A stretch of DNA of 64,000 bases from Rhizobacter sp. Root1221 (GTDB lineage: Bacteria; Pseudomonadota; Gammaproteobacteria; Burkholderiales; Burkholderiaceae_C): assembly GCF_001425785.1 (NCBI RefSeq), contig NZ_LMDI01000056.1, forward strand, positions 87,811 through 151,810, in the 5' to 3' direction. The position numbers were made by a program, and so were the translations under genes. Of this stretch, positions 22,551 through 30,381 are shown in pieces; position 1 is the stretch's first letter; every line of letters starts with the position of its first letter. The notes below the pieces were generated by a model, which saw nothing but the letters and a program-made list of their open reading frames with translations, was not told where the DNA came from and did no database searches.

Positions 22551-23624
22551 TCATTGGCCAAGCCGCTGCAGCATCCGGTGGAGGGTGCGGATCTGCGGCG
22601 CCTTCTGCGAGTAGTAGTCCGGGGCGCTGTAGCCCCACCAGTCCCAGCACCCTTCAGGGTTCTGGATGCGGCCGTCGTCGATGCCCTCGACCTGCGGGTA
22701 CAGCACGACGATGCCGTTGGTGTCGGCCATCTCGTTGTAGCCGGTGGTGGTCATGTAGCGGTTGCCGTACGGCGGGTCACTCGCCCGGTCGGGCCGGCCG
22801 TAGGTGAGGTCGACGTAGTTGTAGCCCTGCTTGCAGCCGTGCAGCGCCACGTGCACACGGGGCTTGACCTTGCCCTCCTCCACCGCCTTCGGCACGTAGG
22901 CGTACCCGTACGGGCTGAAGCAGCAGGTGCCCTCGTCGCCGAAGAACTCGGCCTGGTCGAAGCGCACGAGGCGGCCCGACAGCCGATCGGCCGGTGCCTG
23001 CAGCTTGCGGTGCAAGTGCCGCAGGATGGTCCAGCTCTGCATCTCGCTTGGGGCCCCCTCGGGCCACTGGTTCAGGTACGGCGGGCAGTTGGCTGCCAGC
23101 GCGTTGTCCTCGAGGTTCGTGGTGATCAGTGCGTGGCCGGCAGGCTGGTCGCCCACGAAGGCCAGGTTGGCCCCGGTGACACCGAGCTTGCGATAGAACT
23201 GCTCGGTGGTGCGCACCACCGACGACTGCACCACCTGGTCCTTCGTGCCCGTGAAGATGTAGAGCCGGTGGTCCTTCACGTGTTCGAGCGGGTCGATGTC
23301 ACCCCGCTGGGCCGTGGCCCGTGCCGCGGTCAGCAGGCGCTCGGGATCGGGGCCGGCCTGGGGGATCAGCGGGTTCATGCAGATGAACAGCGCACCCTGC
23401 ACGTAGGCATCGCCCGCGAGCACGGCCCCCGCACGGAACGACTCGGCACAGCGGTAGGGGCCGCCAGCCACCACGCCTGCGCCAACGAACATCGAGGAAT
23501 GGGCCAGGTGCAGTTGTACCGCCATGAACGCGCCGGACGACAAGCCCGACACGGAACACTGGGTGAGATCGGCCTGGAGACCAGGCAGCGGCGCGGCGCG
23601 AGGGGGAAAGCTCGTGGACGACAT
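22551..23624 (-). CDS. Polyhydroxybutyrate depolymerase (esterase family)
   Basis: 357 residues of the alpha/beta-hydrolase PHB depolymerase family. The lipase box is G27-LSS-G31 (nucleophile S29 in CSVSGLSSGAFMAVQLHLA), followed by GVVAGGPYRCA and, near the C-terminus, VALHGCKQGYNYV and a Trp-rich NPEGCWDWWGYSAPDYY. There is no obvious signal peptide from the chosen start (ATG 23624, GGAGG six bases upstream); the longer open frame upstream is shadow sequence. It cleaves short-chain polyhydroxyalkanoates; whether it acts on internal granules or is exported is not visible, though the neighbouring phasin-like gene favours granules. Confidence 0.85.
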   Translation of the reverse strand: MSSTSFPPRAAPLPGLQADLTQCSVSGLSSGAFMAVQLHLAHSSMFVGAGVVAGGPYRCAESFRAGAVLAGDAYVQGALFICMNPLIPQAGPDPERLLTAARATAQRGDIDPLEHVKDHRLYIFTGTKDQVVQSSVVRTTEQFYRKLGVTGANLAFVGDQPAGHALITTNLEDNALAANCPPYLNQWPEGAPSEMQSWTILRHLHRKLQAPADRLSGRLVRFDQAEFFGDEGTCCFSPYGYAYVPKAVEEGKVKPRVHVALHGCKQGYNYVDLTYGRPDRASDPPYGNRYMTTTGYNEMADTNGIVVLYPQVEGIDDGRIQNPEGCWDWWGYSAPDYYSQKAPQIRTLHRMLQRLGQ

Positions 23625-23766
23625 CAGGACCTCCGTCAAGCAATCGACAGGGCGGCGATGCTGCAGTGCCGCAGAATTGCAGGCTACACGAACGCCTTGG
23701 CCACGTCGATGGGCGGTCGCAAAATCACCCGCCCTTCGATGACGAAGCGGTCGCGGCGCAGCGTGG

Positions 23767-24576
23767 TCATGCGCCTGCGAGCAGCGCCCGTGTGCCGGCC
23801 AGCGCGCGCCGCGCGCGGTCGACGGCGCCCATGGACCGCGCGAGCGTGTGCGTGGGCACCTCGACGCTGATCGGCAGGCCGGGCGGCAGTGCGTGGAGCA
23901 GGCCCCGCAGGTCGAGCCCGCCATCGCCCGGGAACAGGCGCTCGGCCCGCGCCTCGGCGAGGATGGCGTCCATCGTGTGCGGCACCTCGGCGGGCACGTC
24001 GCAGAACTGCATGAAGTGCAGGTGCACGGGCGGGATCGCGGCGATGTCGGCGATGCGGCTGCGCGACCGGCTCAGGTGGAACGGGTCGATCAGCACCCCG
24101 CCGTTGCGGCGCCCGGCAGCGGTGACGATGCGGGTGGCCTGCACCAGGTCTTTCGCATCGGTCCACGGCATGAATTCGAGGTTCGCGGTGAGGCCATGGC
24201 TGGCGGCAAGGTCGCAGAACGCGGCGAACCGGTCGGTGAGGCGCGATTCGTCGGGATCGTTGCCGGCCACGAGCAGCGCCCGCGCGCCCAGGTGGGCGGC
24301 GCAAGCGATGGTGGCCTCGAAGTCGGCCACGCGGGTCTCGGGCTTCAGCCGGAAGATCTCGACGTCGAGCACCGCCGTGCCGGTGTCGGCCAGGCGGCGT
24401 TCCACCTCGCGCCGCATCGGCGTGTCGCCGACCAGGTCGTACTGCGGTTCGGTAGGTGTGGCGGGAATCAGGCGGATGCCCACGTGCGAGAAACCTGCCT
24501 CGGCCGCACACGACACCATCTCGGGCGGTGTCAGTTCGAGCACGGTCAGGGCGGCCAGGGAGATCGGTCGGGTCAT
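23767..24576 (-). CDS. Sugar phosphate isomerase/epimerase-family TIM barrel
   Basis: 269 residues of xylose-isomerase-like TIM-barrel fold: SLAALTVLELTPPEMVSCAA, DVEIFRLKPETRV, ARALLVAGNDPDE, NLEFMPWTDAKD (metal-ligand Glu), and GGVLIDPFHLSRS. Members isomerise or epimerise sugars, inositol derivatives or hydroxypyruvate, with Mn2+ or Mg2+; the substrate here is unknown. The start at ATG 24576 matches the family's N-terminus; the 39 extra upstream codons are unrelated in composition. It appears monocistronic, upstream of the PHB depolymerase on the same strand with a 142-base gap. Confidence 0.83.
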   Translation of the reverse strand: MTRPISLAALTVLELTPPEMVSCAAEAGFSHVGIRLIPATPTEPQYDLVGDTPMRREVERRLADTGTAVLDVEIFRLKPETRVADFEATIACAAHLGARALLVAGNDPDESRLTDRFAAFCDLAASHGLTANLEFMPWTDAKDLVQATRIVTAAGRRNGGVLIDPFHLSRSRSRIADIAAIPPVHLHFMQFCDVPAEVPHTMDAILAEARAERLFPGDGGLDLRGLLHALPPGLPISVEVPTHTLARSMGAVDRARRALAGTRALLAGA

Positions 24577-24705
24577 GGCGCGCAATCTATCGAAAACACA
24601 TCGATCGGAGAAGGCACCAGGCGTGGGGGCGATGGACTTCGTGGCGAAACCCCCATGGTGCAAATGAGGCACCTTTTGGGGCTTGTTCGACAATTTATGC
24701 CTCTC

Positions 24706-24723
24706 TGAATCAGAAATGATTCA
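24706..24723. promoter_or_regulatory. Inverted repeat upstream of cheW
   Basis: TGAATCA-GAAA-TGATTCA is a perfect 7-bp inverted repeat with a four-base spacer in the leader between the isomerase gene and cheW. It could be a regulator site or an mRNA hairpin; the surrounding 24577-24862 stretch contains no gene. Confidence 0.35.
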
Positions 24724-24862
24724 CAGGGTCGCGCCATTGGCCGATAGCCAACCTGGAGGCGGGATCGCCTTCTCTCCCGACCTGAACAGACATCGCAGCG
24801 CCAGCGACGGCTGCATGCCCCCCCCCGAAGCGTCGCCCTTACCTTCCATCCCGGAGGCACCT

Positions 24863-25411
24863 TTGAGCGCCCTGCAGAACATCGAACCGGCCGCGCACAC
24901 CACCAACGTTGCGTTGAGTGCTGCGCCCCGCCCCAAGGCTGGCACGCCTGCCCGCGAATACCTGACCTTCCGACTCGGCGAAGAGGAGTACGGCATCGAC
25001 ATCCTGAAGGTGCAGGAGATTCGCGGCTACGAGAACCCCACCCGCATTGCCAACGCACCTGCGTTCATCAAGGGCGTGCTCGACCTTCGTGGGCTGATCG
25101 TGCCGATCATCGACCTGCGTTTGCGCTTCTGCCTCGAGCATGCCGCCTATGACGCCCTCACGGTGACGGTCATCCTCAACGTCGCCGGCCGCGTGGTCGG
25201 CGCCGTTGTCGACTCGGTCAGCGACGTGGTCGAGCTCAAGGGCGAACACATCAAGCCGGCGCCGGAGTTCAACGCCGCAGTGGACGCGCGCTACATCACC
25301 GGCATCGGCACGATCGACCACGCCGCTCTGCAACGCATGCTGATCCTGGTCGACATCGAAGAAATCATGTGTCGCGCCGGCATGGGGCTCGCCGCGCAAA
25401 CCTTGCAGTGA
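24863..25411 (+). CDS. cheW: CheW chemotaxis coupling protein
   Basis: 182 residues with the CheW fold: REYLTFRLGEEEYGIDILKV, IRGYENPTRIANAPAFIKGV, DLRGLIVPIIDLR, and VVDSVSDVVELKGEHIKP. It links chemoreceptors to the CheA kinase at the cell pole. The start is taken as TTG 24863 because GGAGG lies five bases upstream and the length then fits the family; an ATG 60 codons earlier lacks a site. No cheA is present in the window. It is followed 33 bases later by a chemoreceptor gene, probably in one operon. Confidence 0.93.
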   Translation: MSALQNIEPAAHTTNVALSAAPRPKAGTPAREYLTFRLGEEEYGIDILKVQEIRGYENPTRIANAPAFIKGVLDLRGLIVPIIDLRLRFCLEHAAYDALTVTVILNVAGRVVGAVVDSVSDVVELKGEHIKPAPEFNAAVDARYITGIGTIDHAALQRMLILVDIEEIMCRAGMGLAAQTLQ

Positions 25412-25444
25412 ACCAGCCCGACTCTCATTTTCAAAGGATCGACA

Positions 25445-27214
25445 ATGAACTTCCAGAACGCGACACTCGCGACCAAATTCACAGCAGCAGTGATTGTTTC
25501 CGCCGTTCTCCTGGTCGCGATGATCGGGATGGGCACATTCAGCATGAGCACCATCAAGCACCACCTGGACAAGGTTGCCGACGACCGCGTGCCCAAGGTC
25601 ATCGCCGCGAAAGACATGATCATCAATCTTCGCACCGCGGGCGTCGCGGTACGCAACATTGCGTTGCTGAGTGACGAGGCCGGAATGAAGAAGGAGAAGG
25701 ATCGCCTCGACCAGTTGCGACTGGACTTCGCCAAGCTGGAGAAGCAGCTGAGCGCGACGATCACCTCGGATGCCGGGAAAGCCGCGTTGGCCAAAGTCAG
25801 TTCGACCGCGTTGTCGATGATGGCCCCCTTGGACAAGGCGGTGTCGTTGGCCCTGGCGAACAAGAACGAGGAAGCGACCAAGGTGTTGATGGGCGAGGTA
25901 CGGCCCGTGCAGGCCAAGGCGCTCGAAGCTGCAGAAGAACTGGCCAGCTACCAGTTGGCGCTCACGGACAAATCGCAAGCCGAAGCCGACCAAGCCTACA
26001 GCGCGGCCTTGATGGCGATGCTGATCGGCGGCGGCGTGACGGTCGTCTTCCTCTCGTTCGGCGGCTGGATGCTCGCGCGCTCGATCGTTCGCCAGCTGGG
26101 CGGCGAGCCGGCAAGGGCCACGGAGCTGGTGCGCAGCGTGGCCGCCGGCGACCTTGCCGTGCGCATCCACCTCAGAGAGGGCGACACGACCAGCCTGATG
26201 GCGCAACTCAAGGAAATGCAAACCAGCCTGGTGAAGGTGGTGTCGAACGTGCGCCAGAATTCGGAATCCGTGGCCACGGCATCGGCGCAGATTGCCCAGG
26301 GCAACAACGATCTGAGCCAGCGCACCGAGGAACAGGCGTCGGCCCTCGAAGAGACGGCAGCCTCGATGGAGGAACTCAGCTCCACCGTCAAGCAGAACGC
26401 GGACAACGCCAGACAAGCGAATCAGCTCGCGCTGGGCGCATCCACCGTGGCCATCAAGGGCGGCGAAGTCGTCGGCCAGGTGGTGGACACGATGAAAGGC
26501 ATCAACGACAGCTCGAAGAAGATCGCCGACATCATCAGCGTCATCGACGGCATCGCGTTCCAGACCAACATCCTTGCGTTGAACGCGGCTGTCGAAGCGG
26601 CACGCGCCGGCGAACAGGGCCGCGGCTTCGCGGTGGTGGCCAGCGAGGTGCGCAACCTTGCGGGCCGTTCGGCCGAAGCGGCCAAGGAGATCAAGAGCCT
26701 GATCGTCGCCAGCGTGGAGCGCGTCGAACAAGGCACGGCACTGGTCGACCAGGCCGGCGCCACGATGACCGAAGTGGTCAGTTCGATCAAGCGCGTGACC
26801 GACATCGTGGGCGAGATCAGTGCGGCCAGCACCGAGCAGAGCGCAGGCGTTTCGCAGGTGGGCGAGGCGATCAACCAGATGGACCAGGTCACGCAGCAGA
26901 ACGCAGCACTGGTCGAAGAGAGCGCCGCCGCTGCCGAGAGCCTGAAGGTGCAGGCACGGCAACTGGTGCAGGCGGTGGCGGTGTTCAAGCTGACGCAGGG
27001 CACACAGGCCTCCGTCTCGTCCGGCTTCGAGGCGGCAGCGTCCGTGGCCGGCAGCCCACGCAGCGTCGAGCGCCGCGGACCTGACCGCGCGAAGAACGTG
27101 ATACGGCCGGCCTTTGGAAAGACCAAGCCGGTTGTGGCCCCCTCACTGCCTTCAACACCACCCGCCGGCGCGATTGCCGCGCGCAACGGTACCGACGACT
27201 GGGAAGGCTTTTGA
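25445..27214 (+). CDS. Methyl-accepting chemotaxis protein with CheR-tether-like tail
   Basis: 589 residues: first transmembrane helix (12-33), a four-helix-bundle periplasmic sensor (about 35-190), second helix (about 191-215), HAMP, and a signalling domain with the conserved hairpin tip [21 protein letters not shown] long flexible tail ends in DDWEGF, close to the NWETF pentapeptide that docks CheR/CheB on high-abundance receptors. The ligand is unknown. AAAGGA ribosome site before ATG 25445. Confidence 0.95.
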   Translation: MNFQNATLATKFTAAVIVSAVLLVAMIGMGTFSMSTIKHHLDKVADDRVPKVIAAKDMIINLRTAGVAVRNIALLSDEAGMKKEKDRLDQLRLDFAKLEKQLSATITSDAGKAALAKVSSTALSMMAPLDKAVSLALANKNEEATKVLMGEVRPVQAKALEAAEELASYQLALTDKSQAEADQAYSAALMAMLIGGGVTVVFLSFGGWMLARSIVRQLGGEPARATELVRSVAAGDLAVRIHLREGDTTSLMAQLKEMQTSLVKVVSNVRQNSESVATASAQIAQGNNDLSQRTEEQASALEETAASMEELSSTVKQNADNARQANQLALGASTVAIKGGEVVGQVVDTMKGINDSSKKIADIISVIDGIAFQTNILALNAAVEAARAGEQGRGFAVVASEVRNLAGRSAEAAKEIKSLIVASVERVEQGTALVDQAGATMTEVVSSIKRVTDIVGEISAASTEQSAGVSQVGEAINQMDQVTQQNAALVEESAAAAESLKVQARQLVQAVAVFKLTQGTQASVSSGFEAAASVAGSPRSVERRGPDRAKNVIRPAFGKTKPVVAPSLPSTPPAGAIAARNGTDDWEGF

Positions 27215-27240
27215 CGGACGCTCGGCGGTCCAGCGGGGCG

Positions 27241-27735
27241 TCAGAACGACAACAGCGAGTCGCCTGCCGGGAAGGTGACCGCGCCGCGGGCCGGGGTGGT
27301 GGACAGCCCGATCACCGGCATCGCGCGCAGCGACTGGTTGGCCAACGCCAGCGCGTCGCGTGTTCGGGTGAGTGCCACCTGCGCTTCGCGTTCGGCGAGC
27401 ACGGCCGCCTCGAACGCGCGGGCGTTGGCCAGCACCGCCGCCGCGTGGGCCACGAAGGTGTCGAGGTGGGCCATCTGGAACGCGGCCAGGCGTTCGCTGA
27501 CCCGCACCACCAAGGCGCCCAGGGGGCCGTCGTCATGGGCCATGAGCGGCAACGTGAAGATGCTGGTGTGCCCCCCCTGCTCGACAAACGTGCCCTCACC
27601 TTCGGTGCCGAGCCACACCTGGACGTGCTCGGCGCCGCAGTCGACGAGGGCGCGGGCGATGGCGTCGCGAGCGCCGGCCACCGTGCGGTGCCGGGCGATC
27701 TCGGCCATGGCGCGCGGAAATTCGCCCGTTTTCAT
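27241..27735 (-). CDS. GAF-domain protein
   Basis: 164 residues with a GAF-like fold: MAEIARHRTVAGARDAIARA, VQVWLGTEGEGTFVEQGG, SIFTLPLMAHDDGPLGALVV, then a helical tail (MAHLDTFVAHAAAVLANARA). No kinase or cyclase output domain follows, so it may act as a free-standing sensor or partner protein. Start is uncertain: ATG 27735 gives a GAF-only protein, an upstream ATG at 27855 adds 40 less typical residues. It is convergent to the chemoreceptor and could be related to its signalling (weak inference). Confidence 0.65.
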   Translation of the reverse strand: MKTGEFPRAMAEIARHRTVAGARDAIARALVDCGAEHVQVWLGTEGEGTFVEQGGHTSIFTLPLMAHDDGPLGALVVRVSERLAAFQMAHLDTFVAHAAAVLANARAFEAAVLAEREAQVALTRTRDALALANQSLRAMPVIGLSTTPARGAVTFPAGDSLLSF

Positions 27736-27869
27736 GGGCGCGGGCCCGAAGGCGTGTAAAGCATGCGGAGTCTCAGTGGGAACACGGTCGGTGCAAAACA
27801 CCGCACCGGTGCCCACTTTACGCAATGACGATGCGGAAACGGGTCGGCTTTGCATTGCGTTACCAACAC

Positions 27870-27891
27870 GTCCGGCCGGAAGGGGCCGGAC
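27870..27891 (-). terminator. Hairpin after the ABM-like gene
   Basis: GTCCGGCC and GGCCGGAC pair over a six-base loop just past the stop at 27898 on the minus strand. An 8-bp GC stem without a T-run. Confidence 0.5.
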
Positions 27892-27897
27892 GCACGG

Positions 27898-28236
27898 TCA
27901 AGGCGCGCTGACCACCGCCGGGCCGTACACGGCCGACTCCGTGCGTACACCCAGGCCCTGGCGGAACGTGCCGGGGTCGAACCCTTCGGCCGCATGCAGT
28001 GCATCCATCACGGCCTTGGCCGCGGTCATGGCACGGGCGTCCGCCCATTCCACCACCGTCATCAGGTTGAAGCCCTCGGCATCGGCCGGGCGCATCAGCG
28101 CGTGCGCCTGCCGGCAGCCGGGCTGCGCGCGCAGGCGGGCCTGGTTGCGTTCGACCTGGGCGAGCAAGGGGCCCATCGCCGCAGCGGGCACGGCAAGGCG
28201 GTCGATGCGGAACACGCTGGCGGAATCGTGGGACAT
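27898..28236 (-). CDS. Antibiotic-biosynthesis-monooxygenase-like (ABM) protein
   Basis: 112 residues with the dimeric alpha/beta-barrel layout: VFRIDRLAVPAAAMGPLLAQ, RLRAQPGCRQAHALMRPADA, FNLMTVVEWADARAMTAAKA. Members include small monooxygenases and many proteins of unknown role. No active-site residue can be assigned. ATG 28236 (MSHDSAS) is the first start that fits the domain; no strong ribosome site. Confidence 0.65.
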   Translation of the reverse strand: MSHDSASVFRIDRLAVPAAAMGPLLAQVERNQARLRAQPGCRQAHALMRPADAEGFNLMTVVEWADARAMTAAKAVMDALHAAEGFDPGTFRQGLGVRTESAVYGPAVVSAP

Positions 28237-28322
28237 GGATGACAGTGCCTGGTGAAAGCGCGGCACGAGACCGCAGGAACTGCAGTCTGGAACCTCAAGT
28301 CCCCTTGAGGTCAAGCGGTTGG

Positions 28323-28703
28323 TCAGTCGATGGGCGGCAGGAACCGCCGCAGGTCGCTTCCACCCACGGGTTTGGTGAGCAGGAAGTCGATGCCGGCGAT
28401 TTCAGCCTCGTCGCGGTCGGCGGCGGCCGAACTGCCGGTGACCGCGATGATGACCAACTGGGTGCCCACCCGCTGGCGCAACTGGCGCGCCACCTCGCTG
28501 CCGCGGATGCCTGGGAGGCCCAGGTCGAGCAGCACGCAGTCGGGGGAGAAGTGGTCGAGCAGGCCGATGGCGGCCTCGCCGGAACTGGCGCCCTGCACGA
28601 GGTACCCGTCGGATTCGAGCAACATGGCGAGCGTGTCGCGCACGTCGGCATCGTCCTCGACGATCAACACTCGCACCTCTTCATTGGTGGCGGACATGGA
28701 CAT
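28323..28703 (-). CDS. Single-domain response regulator
   Basis: 126 residues, a CheY-like receiver only: VRVLIVEDDADVRDTLAMLL (acidic pair), DCVLLDLGLPG (phospho-acceptor Asp), AVTGSS, and FLLTKPVGG (conserved Lys). There is no DNA-binding output. Two possible starts, ATG 28703 and 28697, differ by two residues. No cognate kinase is adjacent. Confidence 0.9.
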   Translation of the reverse strand: MSMSATNEEVRVLIVEDDADVRDTLAMLLESDGYLVQGASSGEAAIGLLDHFSPDCVLLDLGLPGIRGSEVARQLRQRVGTQLVIIAVTGSSAAADRDEAEIAGIDFLLTKPVGGSDLRRFLPPID

Positions 28704-28784
28704 GGCACCCCGGAAACCTTGTCGAGCGCCCATTTTAAGGGGTCCGGGCCCACCGGGGTGCTCGAGGGACCCCCGGAGCGCCCG

Positions 28785-29015
28785 TCAGCGGGGGCGGCGC
28801 CGCCAGAGACGCTGGAGCAGCTGGCCGGCACCGAACAGCACGACCCACGGCAACGCCGCGAACTCGAACATCAGGATCAGGCCGAACACCCAGCCGAGCG
28901 CATCGCTGCCGAGGACCTTGGCCAGCATCAGCATGCTGACGGGGAACCCGAGTGCCACCGCGGTCACGAGCACCGCCGTGCCGCCGTGGTGGCGTTCCAG
29001 GTGATTGACGGACAT
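28785..29015 (-). CDS. Small two-helix membrane protein of unknown function
   Basis: 76 residues with two hydrophobic helices (TAVLVTAVALGFPVSMLMLA and GWVFGLILMFEFAALPWVVL) and a basic tail RLWRRRPR, which predicts an inner-membrane protein with the C-terminus inside. Starts at 29051 or 29102 are also possible. I do not recognise a family. Confidence 0.5.
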   Translation of the reverse strand: MSVNHLERHHGGTAVLVTAVALGFPVSMLMLAKVLGSDALGWVFGLILMFEFAALPWVVLFGAGQLLQRLWRRRPR

Positions 29016-29168
29016 GGGCGCCGCCGTCAGGCGGGAAGGCTGGACTCGCATGGCACAACGCTTTCGAACAGGGAGATCAAGGTCCCCATTGTTCGAATCC
29101 ACTGATTCACGCCAATTGCGTCGGAGGGGTCCCCATGTTTCATTTGTTGCCGACGGAACAGTGGCCCG

Positions 29169-30275
29169 TCAGCCCTTCGCGCGCGCCCGGCCCCGCGGCG
29201 CAGGTGCAAACGACTGGAACGCCTCCGCCAACCCCAGCACACGGCCCGCGTCGGCCGCCTGGTATCCGGGCAAGCCGTCCACCGCGGCCTGGAATACCGG
29301 CCCGCGCAGGATGGTCAGCAACTCCTGCACGTCGTCGCGCTCCAGGCTGCGTTCGTCGCACAGCAGGAAGTAGCGCTCGCGGTGGCTCGGGATGAAGTCG
29401 AGCTTGAACTGGCGGGCCGGGGTTTCCACGCCATACGCCGCGTCGGCCATGCCGCTGGCCACGAAGGCCGCCACCGCGGCATGCGTGTACTCGCACTGCT
29501 CGAACCCCGAGATGCGCGCCGGCGCCACCTTGGCCTGTTGCAGCAGCAAGTCGAGCAGCAGCCGGGTGCCGGAGCCGGGCTGGCGGTTGATGAACCGCAC
29601 GCCGGGCCGGGCCAGGTCCCTCGGTTCGTAGATCTTCTTCGGGTTGCCGGGGGCCACCATCAACCCCTGGCTGCGCACGGCCACATGGATCAGCCGGTAA
29701 GCCCGCGCGGTGAGCCAGGGCCGGTAGTGGTCCACCACGGCGGGTTCGAATTCACCGATGGGCACCGCGAACCCGGCCAGCTCGCACACCTGGTTGTTCA
29801 GTGCGGCCACCGCCTCCACGCTGCCGCAGTACCGGAACTCGTGTGGCACCCTCGACCCCAGCAGCCGGCTGCGCAACGCCTCGACGGCAAACCCGTGGTT
29901 CGCATGGATGCGCAGCAGCGGCGCGCTGGGCGAGCTGACTTTCTCGATCTCGGCCTCCAGTTCCGACGCGAGCGAATCCAGCACCGGCGACAGCCGGGCG
30001 CGGATGCGCCGGTCGGCCCAGACGAGCTTGCCCCCGAGCGGGGTCAGCACCGATCCCTTGCCCCGCGACTTCACCAGCAACGGGGCGCCCATGAGCTGGT
30101 CGCCTTGCCGGATCAGTTGCCACGCGTGCCGGTACGACACATTGGCCGCCTGGCAGGCCGCGAGCAGGCTGCCGTGTTCGTGCACCCCCACCAGCAGGTC
30201 GACGAGGCGCTGCGCGAGGGCGCTGCCGTCGGGGCCGATGATGCTCCATTGCGGGTGGATCGTGACTTTGTGCAT
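29169..30275 (-). CDS. ModE-like transcriptional regulator with PBP-type effector domain
   Basis: 368 residues. The N-terminus (LVGVHEHGSLLAACQAANVS, YRHAWQLIRQGDQLMGAPLL) is the LysR/ModE-type winged helix, and the C-terminal 250 residues resemble a periplasmic molybdate or substrate-binding domain (FINRQPGSGTRLLLDLLLQQ, VASGMADAAYGVET). It is divergent from the molybdoenzyme gene at 30382 with a palindrome in the gap, so it probably controls that operon in response to molybdate, formate or a related ligand (inference). Confidence 0.85.
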   Translation of the reverse strand: MHKVTIHPQWSIIGPDGSALAQRLVDLLVGVHEHGSLLAACQAANVSYRHAWQLIRQGDQLMGAPLLVKSRGKGSVLTPLGGKLVWADRRIRARLSPVLDSLASELEAEIEKVSSPSAPLLRIHANHGFAVEALRSRLLGSRVPHEFRYCGSVEAVAALNNQVCELAGFAVPIGEFEPAVVDHYRPWLTARAYRLIHVAVRSQGLMVAPGNPKKIYEPRDLARPGVRFINRQPGSGTRLLLDLLLQQAKVAPARISGFEQCEYTHAAVAAFVASGMADAAYGVETPARQFKLDFIPSHRERYFLLCDERSLERDDVQELLTILRGPVFQAAVDGLPGYQAADAGRVLGLAEAFQSFAPAPRGRARAKG

Positions 30276-30286
30276 GGTTCGCTTGT

Positions 30287-30298
30287 GCTGTGCACAGC
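30287..30298. promoter_or_regulatory. Palindrome in the divergent promoter region
   Basis: GCTGTGCACAGC is a perfect 12-bp palindrome between the regulator start (30275) and the molybdoenzyme start (30382), a likely site for the ModE-like regulator. Confidence 0.4.
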
Positions 30299-30381
30299 CG
30301 ATGAACTGCGCGTTGGGGCGCTTATTGTGCGCGTCACCGATGGTCGCTACAGTCGGGCGATCCTTATGCCGTCTTCCACCT

